This document shows positions 24,837 to 36,176 of a stretch of DNA of 64,000 bases, in pieces (the stretch's first letter is position 1; each line of letters begins with the position of its first letter). Origin of the DNA: Boletus sp. NGJ (taxonomy: Eukaryota; Basidiomycota; Agaricomycetes; Boletales; Boletaceae); contig JAGTXK010000138.1 of the NCBI GenBank assembly GCA_019096195.1, positions 310,001 to 374,000 on the forward strand, in the 5' to 3' direction. The notes below the pieces were generated by a model that made no database searches, was not told the origin of the DNA, and was given only the letters and a program-made list of their open reading frames with translations. The position numbers were made by a program, and so were the translations under genes.

Positions 24837-24894
24837 CGACTTGGCTGACGAGTCCGACGACTCGGACTTCGCCTGACCGAAAAGGAAAGGTTTG

Positions 24895-25069
24895 TGTACT
24901 ATAACACTTCACTCTGATAGAGGTAGTCTCCACTGGGTCAAAGTCCAATACAATTCTCGTAAGATCATGAGGGTCTTTTGTAATAGTACGCCCTGTCAAA
25001 CTAGGCCCATCAGCTGAGATAGGAATCAGCAGCATAGTTGCTGGTGTCCATCAGATGTCACTCGTTACA
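24895..25069 (-). repeat. LTR (left copy)
   Basis: About 175 bases, sharing long blocks such as AATACAATTCTCG with the right copy and the ending CACTCGTTACA. It lies directly upstream of SGD1. Confidence 0.7.
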
Positions 25070-26186
25070 GCCCCCTTCCAGCGAGCCTCTTCCGCTCGCT
25101 TGACTACTGTCCTCCTCCGTTGACGCTACGCCATTTCTTGGTCCTCGATGTCGGGGATGCCTTCCGCATCGATGTTTTCGGGTGCCCTCACATCTTGATC
25201 AACGGGGGCACGTGACAAGGAGCCAGCTAGTACTTCCTCGTCCAATTGGATGCTTCGTCACCTCGCCTGTCACCTCCCTGATCTTTTATTTTTCTTAGAT
25301 CTGGTTCGCTTCCGCGAGCGCCTTCTAGAAGAGCGGTCTCGCTTCTTTCGTGCGCGACGACGACGACAGTCGTCTCGGGACGATGATGTAGTAGTAGTTG
25401 AGGACCCATCATCGAATGGTCCCAACGTACTACTGCTCGAAGAGGAGCTTGTCTCCTCCGGTAGTCTAAGTCCTTACTATTCCGAGCTCGTCTCCTAACC
25501 ACTCGGCCTGATGCCTTGCCTACTAGGTAGCTGGTCGGCACGATCTGTCGCGCCAGCTCCATAACACGATTTCCTGATTTCCTGGGGCTCCTGGCATTGG
25601 GACTAAGGGTTTTAGCTTTTCTGTAGCTTCTGAGTTGGCTTGTTCAGCTCGGGAGGTCGACGCTGACCGTTCGCATTGCCTATGGCGCTGCCTATACTCC
25701 GAGTTGTGAGCGCTCGGCTTTTTCTTTTGCTTACGAGTCGGGACATCTGACTCGGATGCCTCATCCTCAGCTGCAGCACTCGAGTTACTCTCGATCTGGT
25801 GATCGGTAGGTGTTTCCTTATGTTTTCAGTGATGAAGTAAGGCGCTGCTCACTCCACTCGTGCAAGACTTTCCTCTGAGCTTCGATGTCGAGCTCGTCGC
25901 TGCTCAAGCGCGAGTTTCCCCAATTCTAGGGATGAGTCCGACGAATCATACGCCGACACTCCTACCGTCTCCATTCGCTTGTGAATCTTATTCCGGTCTT
26001 CTATAGACAGGCTTCCTGCAGTGTGCGAACTATATCAACAATTCGAGTGTTCCGTTCACTGTCCGTCGTGCGGTCGCCTCTGCACGAGCCGCGTCGCTTC
26101 TTAGGTCCAACCAAAGTCCATGGTGGGTTCTCTTCGTCGGAAGCAGTTTGAACAATCACTTTGGATTGACTATGTAGTCACAATAG

Positions 26187-26241
26187 GTTCTGGTACATGT
26201 ATATGTTTTGTTGTGTTGCAAACATGTACATGTACCAGAAC
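26187..26241. repeat. 22-bp inverted repeat (hairpin)
   Basis: Left arm 26,187-26,208 (GTTCTGGTACATGTATATGT plus two bases) pairs with 26,220-26,241 with a single mismatch around an 11-base loop. It lies inside the LTR element. Confidence 0.6.
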
Positions 26242-26539
26242 TGGCAGGTCATCGTCAGACCGACTCTCGCTGCCCTCCGCTGCAGCGGTAGGGGTATGCG
26301 GACACGACAACACGGCATCGCGATACAATTGCGAAGCGGTAGATGTCGGAGCGCCACGTCGTTCACCAAGAGGTGCGGACGTGGGAGTAGGAGAGGGTAT
26401 AGACGACTCACTTTCAGCCCTTCTACGTGGTGTAGCAGGCTGTTCACCGGGCTTGGTTGGCCAAACCTGCTTGCATCGTACCGCTAGGCGAGTACGAGAA
26501 ATAAAGGCAAAAAGGACTTGTTTAATCAAAAAAAAAAGA

Positions 26540-26694
26540 TGTAACACTTTGCTCTGGTCAAGTCCGATACAATTCTCGAAAGACTGGAAGGGCCTTTATA
26601 CTATTCTGTTGTCAGGTGCGGCCTGTCTAACTAGGCCCGTCAGTTGGGATCGATAGGAATCAGCTATCGTGTGGAAATGGTGTCACTCGTTACA
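26540..26694 (-). repeat. LTR (right copy)
   Basis: About 155 bases, direct repeat of the left copy, starting TGTAACACTT and ending CACTCGTTACA on the plus strand. It is followed by the target-site duplication. Confidence 0.7.
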
Positions 26695-26699
26695 GTTTG

Positions 26700-27211
26700 A
26701 TAGACTTGCAGATCCGTTCTGAACCGCCTTGAGTCGTTACACGCGCACCCCACGTGCAACATATATCTCGGAACTAGCTGGGCCCGGGTCCATGCGCTTC
26801 CTGTGTACTGTGATCTACCGGCACGCGCGCGCGAGCCTCGAGGCGATCACAGCTCCGCAAGTTCGGTGCCAGGAACTTGTGGTTCGCGCTTTCCACCCAG
26901 CCCCGCGGTTCTTTCCGTCGCTTCTGTACAAAAAGCACTTTTTTTTCAAAATTTCTCGTGTCAGTGGGGTATACACTAGGGTCAAGTACATGGTGTACAT
27001 GAACAACAGAACCTAGTAGCATCTGTCAAAGCCAAATATTCAGATAACAAATGATGGGATTTGCATGGTGTAACGTCCATGGCATGGCGTGGTGTGGGGT
27101 GATAAAGTACAATGATAGTGAAACAGAACGAGAGCATGCAGGGTAGATAGAAATACGACAGGTTTTGAACGAGGGGCGTTTTTTCGAAATGATGTTCGTC
27201 AAGGATATCCA
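26700..27211. other. Intergenic spacer
   Basis: Holds the downstream end of the coiled-coil gene at 27,212 and the original upstream DNA of SGD1, now 1.8 kb away from that gene. No further gene is seen. Confidence 0.4.
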
Positions 27212-28880
27212 TCATCGTTGATCGAGCATGTCCACTGCTGATTCCAGGATGACCTTCGGTCGAAGTAACAGTCGTCGTTCGATATTTTCTTCTTGCGATG
27301 GCGTGGGTTCCGTAGTTGCCTTGCGTGTCGAGCATCGAAGACCCAACTCCGTCGTGCAAAGCACCGTGCCTTTGGGTGTCCCATAGTCCTCAAACGCGTC
27401 CGCCATCTCCTGGGCGTCATACGTCTGACCGCTATCTGCTCCGACGACCTCAAAGTTCGTAGACATGATCTCTTCTCTGATGATCTTCGCTATCCTGCAA
27501 GCGGAACTCGAAATACACTTGACTTGGGACCCGAAGCGGGTGCGGAAGGCCTCACGAGATGACGCATTGGAGTGGGGGCTGGTGCTCCCGCAGATGAGAA
27601 AGAGATCGAATGACCAACGGAAGATCGTTTCCGTCATTTCGTTCATTGCGTAGTCACCCAGCTCGGGGTGGAGCTCGTGAATATGTTTGTGAGCCAAGGC
27701 CCTCCACCGAGATGATGTAGGCTGTGGCTCTAATGCGTCACATGAGTTACGCAATCGTGGAGCGATCAGAATGAAATCACGCACCGGACTGGAACATGTG
27801 GGTAAAAAGCTGAGTTAGCGTGATATTGGCTTTCGATTGGTAACCAATGCAGAAGGATGACAGAGCCCGAGATATGCAGTACGAGATGCAGCCCTGCAAA
27901 GCAATTTGTACCAGCATCGGATCTTGGGAATGGTCGCGAGTGAAGAGGGAGCGTGTCAGAGATGGGCCCAATCGCAACGCGACGTCGTTTTGGATCTGCG
28001 AAATCTTTGGTTGAGTCGGACGCTGCTTTGCAAAGGTATAGAGCTCGACGGCGGAGGCGGCGAATTGCAGGATCTCAGAATTGAGGTCCTGAACAGCTTG
28101 GATGACTTGCGCACCCGACCATAGGTCGGTCTTTGTGAGGAAAGTTTCCATGCTCTTTGCCTGTGCGCGCTCCTCTTCTGAGACGGTGGTCATGTTGTCA
28201 GCGAGGATGTCACTGGCACGCCGCTGACTGTCGCTGGCCTGAGAAGCGGCGTCAACATCGCGGCGGTCAGACCAGTCTGCGCTGAGCCGAATCTGCTGGG
28301 AGAGCAGAGACTGTGAGGAGTTGGAACGATGGCGCACGACATCCTGGCTACGGCGTCTGTCAAGGGTCACGGAGGGCTGGCGTTCCTTGGAATGGCGGTC
28401 GGCTATGAGTTTATCTCTCTCCCTTCTCACCGTCTCGACCTCGGCCTCTCGTGTCTTGAGCGATTCTCTGGTGTCCTTGAGGGTTTTCTCGATCAGCTTG
28501 CATCGCTCTTCCAAGCGAGCGAGTTGGACTTGAGAACGATGGAGTTCGGATTTGGCGATGTCATGTTCGCGTCGCATAGTGTAAAGAGTGCAGGCTGCAG
28601 CGGAAGCACCGATGGAACGACAAGAACATGCACGGGGACAGTGAGTGCGCTTGGCAGCATGCAGCTCGACACGGAGGTCAGCGCACTCCTTCTGGAGTCT
28701 GTCGACGGGGTCGGGGGCTGGGGAGAGGTTCCGTGGGGTAAGGGGGATGTGTTCGTGGTCGGAGTCGGAGTCGTCGGTTGTGCTGAGGGGGCGGAGGGGG
28801 AAGGCGGGACTGCGGAGGGAGAAGAACTCGACGGTGGTCTCGTAGAGGTCTCTGAGATGAAAGTTGGCGACAGGGAGCAT
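27212..28880 (-). CDS. Coiled-coil protein of unknown function
   Basis: A long first exon (28,880 to about 27,782) and one short intron near 27,735-27,781 give about 500 residues. The N-terminus MLPVANFHLRDLYETTVEFF precedes an acidic/Pro region and a long coiled coil of charged heptads, for example 'ERCKLIEKTLKDTRESLKTR'. The C-terminal half is helical: 'SGAQVIQAVQDLNSEILQFA', 'LVQIALQGCISYCISRALSS', 'WRALAHKHIHELHPELGDYA'. This layout recurs as an uncharacterised Agaricomycete family; I know no biochemical role. The start codon is about 200 bases from the divergent Hsp70 gene, so the two may share regulation. Confidence 0.8.
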
Positions 28881-29078
28881 TGCTGCAGCCTGCAGGACGG
28901 ATAAAACTCAGATAATCAGTGATTAGAACGATTATTCGTTAGCGAGCTTTATGGGACTGGAAATAGAGGGCTTGCGTGTATCCTTTGGCTGCCTCGAGGC
29001 CGCCTCATTTCCCCGTTTTTGCACTTCTCTCCCCACGTACAGATCGATCCGTCTCTCACCGCCCTCGCCGATCCTGCT
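28881..29078. promoter_or_regulatory. Bidirectional promoter region
   Basis: About 198 bases between the divergent starts of the coiled-coil gene and the HSPA12-like gene. Confidence 0.45.
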
Positions 29079-32000
29079 ATGCCCCATTCCATGATGATCA
29101 AGTCCGCTTCTGACATGCGCAAGCCCTACAGCGGCCCTATCCGCGCTCTCGTCGTCGCACTCGATGTCGGAACCACCTTCAGTGGTGTGTCCTATGCCAT
29201 CCTCGAGCCAGGCGAGGTACCGAAAATTTATGGCGTCACTCGGTACGTCCTCCTCACCGTCGCTCCCCCTTTTGCCCATCGCCCAGGGCAGATTTCCTGG
29301 CCAGGAGCACGTTGCAGGCAATAGCAAGATCCCATCCGTCCTCTATTATGACAGCGGCGGGCACGTCATGTGTGCCGGTGCAGAGACAGAAAACGCGTCG
29401 ATCACATCCCAAGCTGAAGACGATGGCTGGATCAAAGCAGAACTGTATGTCACATCTCGTCTTTGATCTCTCATCCGTCGACCTCTCGGTCAGATTCAAG
29501 CTTCGTCTGAGGCCCAAGTCCATGAAACTCAACATGAACGGAATGCGGCTCAGCCTTCTTCCGCGCCACAAGACCCCCGTCAACGTATTCGGCGACTTTC
29601 TGCGATACCTGTTCCATTGCACCCGCAGCTTTATCATCGATACCCATGCGAATGGCAAAGCCTTGTGGCAAGCCGTCGAATATACCATAGAGTTCGTCCT
29701 AAGCCACCCAAATGGCTGGGAGGGGGCACAGCAAACCAGGATGCGTCGTGCTGCGGTCTATGGCGGTTTGATCCCTGACACGGACGAGGGACGCGCCCGG
29801 ATCCGGTTCGTCACGGAAGGCGAAGCGAGTCTGCACGCGTGCGTCCAGAGCGGACTTGCTGCCGACGTTCTCTCGGTGCGTGGCCTCGTGAAGCTTCTGG
29901 AAGTCGTTCATCCAACCCTCTGCCCTAGAATCCATCCAAGCACGGCTTTCTAGTGGCTGACGCAGGCGGTGGCACACTCGATATCAGTTCCTATGCAGTG
30001 CGCGGCACGAATCCGCTAGTCATTGAGGAAATTGCACCACCTGATTGTTAGTCTACCGCGTGCTGAGAAGCACTGCATATGACTAATTTGCGCTTCACAG
30101 GCATATTCGCAGGATCAGTCTTCGTAAGTAGGAGGGCAAGAGAATTCTTGGCGGGTATGTATGTCGAACCATGTCAAGTTTCGACGGGGCTCACTCCCAG
30201 CCAGAGAAACTCAAGACATCCAAATATGGATCTTCTGACACTATTGATCACATTACAAAACGATTTGATGAAACGACCAAACGTTTATTCCGCGACAAGA
30301 ATGAAATCCAATGGGTTCCCTTTGGTTCACCACTTGACAAGGATCTGTCTGTAGGTATACGCGGTGGCTCTCTCAAGCTCACAGGGTATGCCACCTCCCT
30401 CCCACCGCAGGTTTCTCAACTCACAGTAACTCAGTGTGGAGGTGGCAGAGCTATTTGAGCCGTCTATCCAAGCCGCTGTAGCGTCGATCAAGGCGCAGGT
30501 CGTGGCCTCCCAGGGCATGATCAAAGTACGTACTTCCACGTGATGATTGGAGCCACCACGTCTTCATTCTCGCCAGTCCGTGTGGTTGGTAGGAGGATTC
30601 GCTGCTAGCCCGTGGCTCTTTAGTCAACTCCAAGAGCGCCTTGCGCCAATGAAAATCACTGTTAGCCGACCGGACAATCAAACGTGAATCTCTCTCATTG
30701 GTTCTCGCATCCTGATTGACGAACTTGGTGCTTCCCAAATTAGGTCCAAGGCTGTAGCAGACGGAGCCCTTGGCTTCTACTGTGATCACCACGTCTCGGC
30801 AAGGGTATCAAAATTCATGTATGGCGTGGAATATCTCCGGGAGTTTGATCCTAATGATCCTGAGCACGTGGGACGAAAGGAGAGACTCTGCGAGCTCCCG
30901 TCAGGGCCTCAGCTTCTCCCAGACGCGTTTGATTGCATTCTCGCAAGAGTAGGGTCTTCCATTCGATCGCTCTTTTCCCCCTATTCACCGCCCAATCGCA
31001 GAGTGTGAAAGTGAAAGAATCGACTGTCTTCACACGCAAATATTGTACTGAGCTGACGAATCTATCCACTCTGTCCGTGTTTGAAGTGGAGATATGGTGC
31101 TATCGCGGCGGTGATATGATACCTCCGTGGATCCTTCGGCATCATGGCATGTTCTTGATGCATGCTGTCTGCTATCGGCTGATGTTACCCCCCTAGAGGA
31201 CTACTCGACGCTCTGCGTTGTCCGCGCGGATCTATCGCCGCTCAGCGGAAGTGCAGAACCAAAGACAGGGAGGAATGGCAAGACTTACTGGACCATCGTC
31301 TTCAGCGTCGAGATCCATTTCGGTTTGACAGAATTCAAGGCGCGGATAAAATGGAATGACAACGTTCGTATTTGTACCTGCATTTCATAAAACACCATTG
31401 ATCGTTTGATCCTACAGGGCAGGACCAAGTAGTAAGTTTCCGTCGCCACGCGGCGACTTTTCTTCGACTCACGTTTCCTTTATCACAGCGGCCCGGCGTC
31501 TATCGTATACAGCGAAAGTGGTCATCGTGCTGACGAAGATGAAACCGAGACCTACTCTGAGGACGACTTTGGCCCCTCTCGCTCTGTATCGCGGGCCCCA
31601 TCTCGTCCCGCCTCTGTCGCTGCTTCTCGCACCCATTCTCAGGATTCTCTCGGATCAGGGGCCAGGACCCCACAAGGGTCGGGACGACTCGATGCAACGT
31701 TCATGGATGCGGTTAGCCGCAGTCGTACTGTCTCTATATCCCAATCCACGCATTCTCGATCTCAGGCATCTTACCAGTCCCAATCACAACCGCAATCACT
31801 CCCACCGGCACCGCAACCACAACCACAACCACAACCAGCACCGCAACCGCAATTCCAACAACAACAACAGACCACCTACACGGAGCGCACTCGAGAGGTT
31901 GAGCGCGAACACACCGTCTCCAGCTCTGCTTCGCGCGTGTCCTCGTCCGTTACTCAAGTCGAGCATGACCGAAAGACGTCTAGTGCTTCGAAAATCTCGA

Positions 32001-33511
32001 GTTTGTACAGTTCCAAGTCTCGCACGGAATCGGAGAAGGAGAAGCGAGCTAGGGATGTGGCTGAGAGAGAGCGGGTAGCGCTGGAGAGGGACAGGGCTGA
32101 GAGGGACAGGGTGGTGGCTGAGAGAGAGCGGGCAGCGTTGGAGAGGGACAGGGCTGAGAGGGACAGGGTGGTGGCTGAAAGAGAGAGGCTCGAGAAAGAG
32201 AGAGTTGAGCGCGAGCGCGACAGGGCTGAAAGGGAGAGGATCGAAAGAGAAATTGCTGAGCGAGAGAGAGAAGAGAGAGAACGGGCCGAGCGAGAAATGG
32301 CTGAGAAAGAACAAGCCGAGCGAGAGCGGATAGCAGCTGCAGAGGCGGCCGCTGCCGCCCGCCCGCCTCCGCAAAAGAGCAAAGGGAAAGGGAAGACGAA
32401 GAACGCGAGCAAACTAAACTCACCTCTCGACCTTGCTGATACAACGGTTGGGAAGAGTCCAGGAGAGCTCGCGAACACACTTACGTCCGTCTGGGGTTCT
32501 CAGTCCACGGCTGTTACCCCCGCCCCGTCTCCTTTCCCATCATCAGCGCGATCCATGGGACCCACGACGCCTCGAAGCGAATTTCCGCCTACGGAATCAT
32601 CCAAGCTTATGCCTCGTGATCCAGAGCCGACTACCTCAGTCTTTGGCGAGGCTCCAAACGCGTCCTTTGCGGACCCTGCAGAAGCACCTCAGGGACCGTT
32701 TGAGTTTGCCGTTTCTGGAGGACTGACCCTAGATGTATCTCATTCCCAAGACGTTGTCAAGTCTGAAGATCCGGGCCCTGGACACACCCCAGCCGATACG
32801 GTCCCGCTTGACCAACTCACCTCCGGGACGCCCGGAGAGCTAGGTACCGCCGCGGAGTTCGTCGAAACGACGGTCGAACAAACGGTCGAAACGTCCGCGA
32901 TGCAAGACAATTTACAGGAGACATTGACCGCCGGCGCATTCGAGGTATTTGGTACCTCCGACGCCTCCGCCACTGTAACACAAGCCGACAACGCGGATGC
33001 ATTCGGGTGGAATTCATCCTCATGGGATATGCCCACCGACACCACCGGTGCCCAGTCGACCAACGAATCCCTCCACAAGTCACCGTTTGAATTCGGCGCA
33101 TCGGGCATTGGGTCCGGCTTGGGCTTTTCCGGTACCTTTGGCGGTATGGGCTCCATCTTTGGCGTCGGTGGCGGTGAGAACAAGGAGTTTGAACTCGGTG
33201 CGCTGGATTCGACGGATGGAGCACCTCTTGCGGAGCAGCAACCAGTCGAAGCGTCTCCGTTGCCTGTTGCTCCTCCTGCGGCTTCTTCTTCCGAGGAGGC
33301 GCCGGAGCCGCAGGGTTCCGACGCGACCCTCGCTATTCCAGGGCCGACAGACGAAACGCCTTTGGCCACGGAGCAATCTACGACAGACAATCCTACTGAT
33401 GTACAGGGAGAGGAAGAACAAGAAGAGTGGGGCCACTCGACCAAAAAGGGTAAGAAAGGCGCCGGTGGAGGTGGAGGTGGAAAGAAGAAGAAAAAGGGGG
33501 GAAAAGGGTGA
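29079..33511 (+). CDS. HSPA12-like Hsp70 ATPase fused to a long low-complexity tail
   Basis: Start ATG 29,079. The N-terminal half is an Hsp70/actin-type ATPase of the HSPA12 branch: phosphate-1 'VVALDVGTTFSGVSYAIL', phosphate-2 'FLVADAGGGTLDISSYAV' and the adenosine motif 'VWLVGGFAASPWLFSQL'. About ten introns of 45-90 bases all restore frame. After 'FKARIKWNDNGRTK' a GTAAGT...CACAG intron removes an apparent TAG and joins 'YGPASIVYSES'. The frame then runs open into a tail of about 660 residues: Ser/Arg-rich, Gln/Pro-rich (about 31,780-31,875), a run of ERDRAERDRVVAERE-type charged repeats (about 32,035-32,340), acidic/Ser/Thr stretches, a 'GSGLGFSGTFGGMGSIFGVG' glycine patch and a terminal Gly/Lys tract. 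The ATPase may act as a chaperone or sensor. The tail is unusual for the family and could drive assembly or condensation (inference). Confidence 0.8.
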
Positions 33512-33746
33512 AAGGAAGCGATGCAGAATGCACCGTCGTCCGAGGACTACGATCGAGCACGAGTTTGTGTCAGAGATGGTCTGCTTTACCCCGATTAATA
33601 TATTTTCGCTCATGTTCGCGGTTTGCGAGAGCCTCTCATTTGATGTGTATAAGCGTTAGCAGGGGTCGTGATCAACTAAGATGGTGGGTATCATAAATAG
33701 ACTAGGATCCAACAAGTAGATATTCAAAAAGTGAGCCGCATCCCCG

Positions 33747-36141
33747 TTATCGACCGATCCCTGCCACGGTGCGATTGCTGATGGGGCCCTGCTCGAAACT
33801 TTGCTTCCCAAGTTGACCGTTCTCAGCCGGTAGGGGAAGCCCTGCTTTTAGACTGAGTGCGCTGGCGTTCTTCTTCGCATCGAGGGAGAACGACATGTTG
33901 ACAGAGGGCATGCTCAACCGGCGGATCCAGCCTTTTGGCTTTTCGGGACGAAGGAGGATAGGAGGCTCGGGTGGACGAAGGTCACGGGGCGACGGGGACA
34001 GATCCGTCGCCTTGTACTTGCTCACCGAACATGTGTCGCAGCCACAAAACGGCGCGTGATCTTTGGTCGGCAAGAGCGACTGCCCCGAACTGCTCGTCGT
34101 GGTCAAGGGGACGTTGAAATGCGTGACGCTCTTTGAACCGCGCTTGTGTTGGAAAGGACGGTTGCTGTTCCTCGGACCTTTGGGTCCGTCGGTGGCGTTG
34201 CCCGGTTCAGGACGGGAATGGAAAAACTGAGACCGATCGCGTTCGTACTCTTTGCGCTCGAGCTCGGTCGACTCTTTGATGCGTTCCTCGCGTTCGCGTG
34301 GGGACGTACGGGTAGACGTGTCCGGTGGGAAACAATCCATGATAGGGGAGACGGTTCGCCGTGGGGGCAGGGGTTCATCGATGGGTTGGTACCGAGATGC
34401 AATCTCGGAAACGCTCATCGGTAACCGAGGGATATCTTTCGGTCCTTGTGACGGCATTTCAACCTTGTAGAGAAATGTGAGCAGATCCAGAGTGAAACCA
34501 AAGAGATACCAACCGTCTGGGTGTACCTGTTGCGTAAGGCTGCAACATTGCTTCCGGTGCTATGAGTGGATTCTGTACGCTCAAGATGCTTCTTCGCAGC
34601 ATCGACGCTGTGACTTTTGGTTGCGCTTCGGTTGCTCTGTGAGTGGAGCCCAAATTCCTTCTCGACTGAAGGATATTCGGCCCTCTTGAACGGCGACACT
34701 GGTCTGACGGATTTATCTGAGGGCGGAGGCACCCGAGTGATCAAGGAAGGACGTCTTGGCTTCTTCGGGTCCCCTATCGGCTTGATGAATTCCTTATCTT
34801 CGGAGGAAAGGGCTAATCTAGGCGGAGGTTCCAAGGAACGCACGTCCGAGGGGGACTGAGTCTGAGGAGAGTGTAGAGACTTGAGAGAATCGGTTACGAT
34901 AGGAACGGCATCCTGTGACCGAGCGGGATTAGGACTGCCTGCGCGAGAATGTGCATATTGGAAAGTTTGCTGCGGTTGTAATTCTGTCTCGTTCATGGCG
35001 AGGGGCACAGAAATGTGTGTGGGCGGGAAAGGAAACGCAGAGAGCGTGGTGATCGAGTTGATTGAACCTTGATTCTGAGTGGCCGCACTGAACGGTGAAC
35101 GCGGTGGATCGAGCGATGTGGCAGAGGCTGAACCTGGGGGGACGGGGAGCGATCTACGAACTGGCGAAACAGGACCGGTCTGACCCCACTCTGAAACAGC
35201 CGGAGGGACAGGTGCCTGCGTCGAGAGAGCCGGTAGGTCATCGGGAAGAGGACCTGTCCAGGAGCCTTCGCAAAGCGAACGCCATTCTCCGAGTGGTCCG
35301 ATAGTAGGAGCTATGCGACGCATGGACTCGCAAGTGCGGGTCCACTCGGCATCTGCTATGCGAGAGAGACTTGCGGCTACATTGAACGTTACCGAGGTAT
35401 TTTGCCGAGTGACGTTCACAGCATGGTGACTGGGTGAACCGAGTTGATCACTCGCGTCGAGGAGGACGTGGCAAAGGCTTACTATTTCTCCTGAGACATC
35501 TCAGGACCGATAACGTTGAGCAGACTGATGTAACGAGCATGTTCCTCGCCCGCATCCCTGGCTGATTTCTTGGACTTTTCTTCGTAGGTTTGACCTTGGA
35601 CGGAACAGTTAGGAAAAAAAGTCCAAGTGGTGAGCGGTCATGAGATACCAGCTTGCTTGATGCGAGCATTGGACTTGTTCATGCGCTCCTCGTGTGCCTT
35701 TTCCACTTTCTGCGGGAAATGTGAGTCGAGTTCGTGACAGTGGGGGGGGGAGAGCACTGACTGCGAGTTTCTTGAACCATTTCCTGACTTCTGCGCTGAC
35801 GCTATGGGACTCCTTCTCGGCTATCTTTGCAAACTTGCTGCCGACGTCTGCCACGGCCTCGAGAATGACGGCACTCGCGCCGAAAGCATTAGCTGATGTG
35901 AGGCGGGTCAGCCAAAGAGTCGGGGTGTCACGTCGAGCAGGACGGTACCTGCAAACTGGGCGTTTGATTTCAATCCTGCGGCATCCCTGAGTGCTTTTGA
36001 CAACTTTTTCTGTCTCGCTGCAAAGGCACTTGCAGCCTCGCAGTAGTCGTTGAGAGCGCTCAAGAGAGACTCGATTGTGCCACAAGATTTGTGAATGTCC
36101 TGGCGCTCGACGGGCTGGAGGGCCGCCGTGGGAGGGGACAT
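33747..36141 (-). CDS. I-BAR (IMD-like) domain protein, Ivy1-type
   Basis: Start ATG 36,141 (MSPPTAALQPVERQDIHK). The first exons form a helical I-BAR bundle: 'IESLLSALNDYCEAASAF', 'ARQKKLSKALRDAAGLK', 'ANAFGASAVILEAVADVGSK', 'SHSVSAEVRKWFKKLA', 'EERMNKSNARIKQAG' and 'ARYISLLNVIGPEMSQEKY'. The remaining two thirds are disordered and rich in Ser, Pro and Arg. A short cysteine pair 'PFCGCDTCSVSKYKA' lies near the C-terminus. Fungal Ivy1-like I-BAR proteins bind phosphoinositides and Ypt7 on the vacuole; others shape the plasma membrane. Function here is inferred from the fold only. The start codon is 35 bases from the stop of FRA10AC1 on the same strand, so its promoter probably lies within that gene, or an upstream exon was missed. 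Confidence 0.8.
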
Positions 36142-36176
36142 GAACACGACGGACTTTGAAATGTACAAAGTGCAAT

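Larger units (their letters stand above)
24895..26694 (-). mobile_element. Short non-autonomous LTR element
   Basis: An 1,800-base insertion flanked by a 5-base target-site duplication, GTTTG (24,890-24,894 and 26,695-26,699). Its ends are direct repeats (24,895-25,069 and 26,540-26,694) with TG...CA termini. A purine run GGAAGGGGGC abuts the inner edge of the left repeat on the minus strand, suggesting minus orientation, although an A-rich run next to the right repeat keeps the other reading open. Internal DNA has arginine/serine-rich open stretches but no reverse transcriptase or integrase that I can recognise. It resembles a TRIM-like or heavily reduced Gypsy-type element. The two repeats have diverged clearly, so it is not recent. 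Confidence 0.7.

Noticed and set aside
25227-25562. Minus-strand frame inside the LTR element as a host gene
   Set aside because: It lies between the two direct repeats and the target duplication and is Arg/Ser-rich low-complexity DNA, so it is treated as part of the element.
31518-32078. Second long plus-strand frame and long minus-strand frames over the Hsp70 tail
   Set aside because: They mirror the repetitive ERD-coding DNA in other frames and show only simple Ser/Leu/Arg composition.
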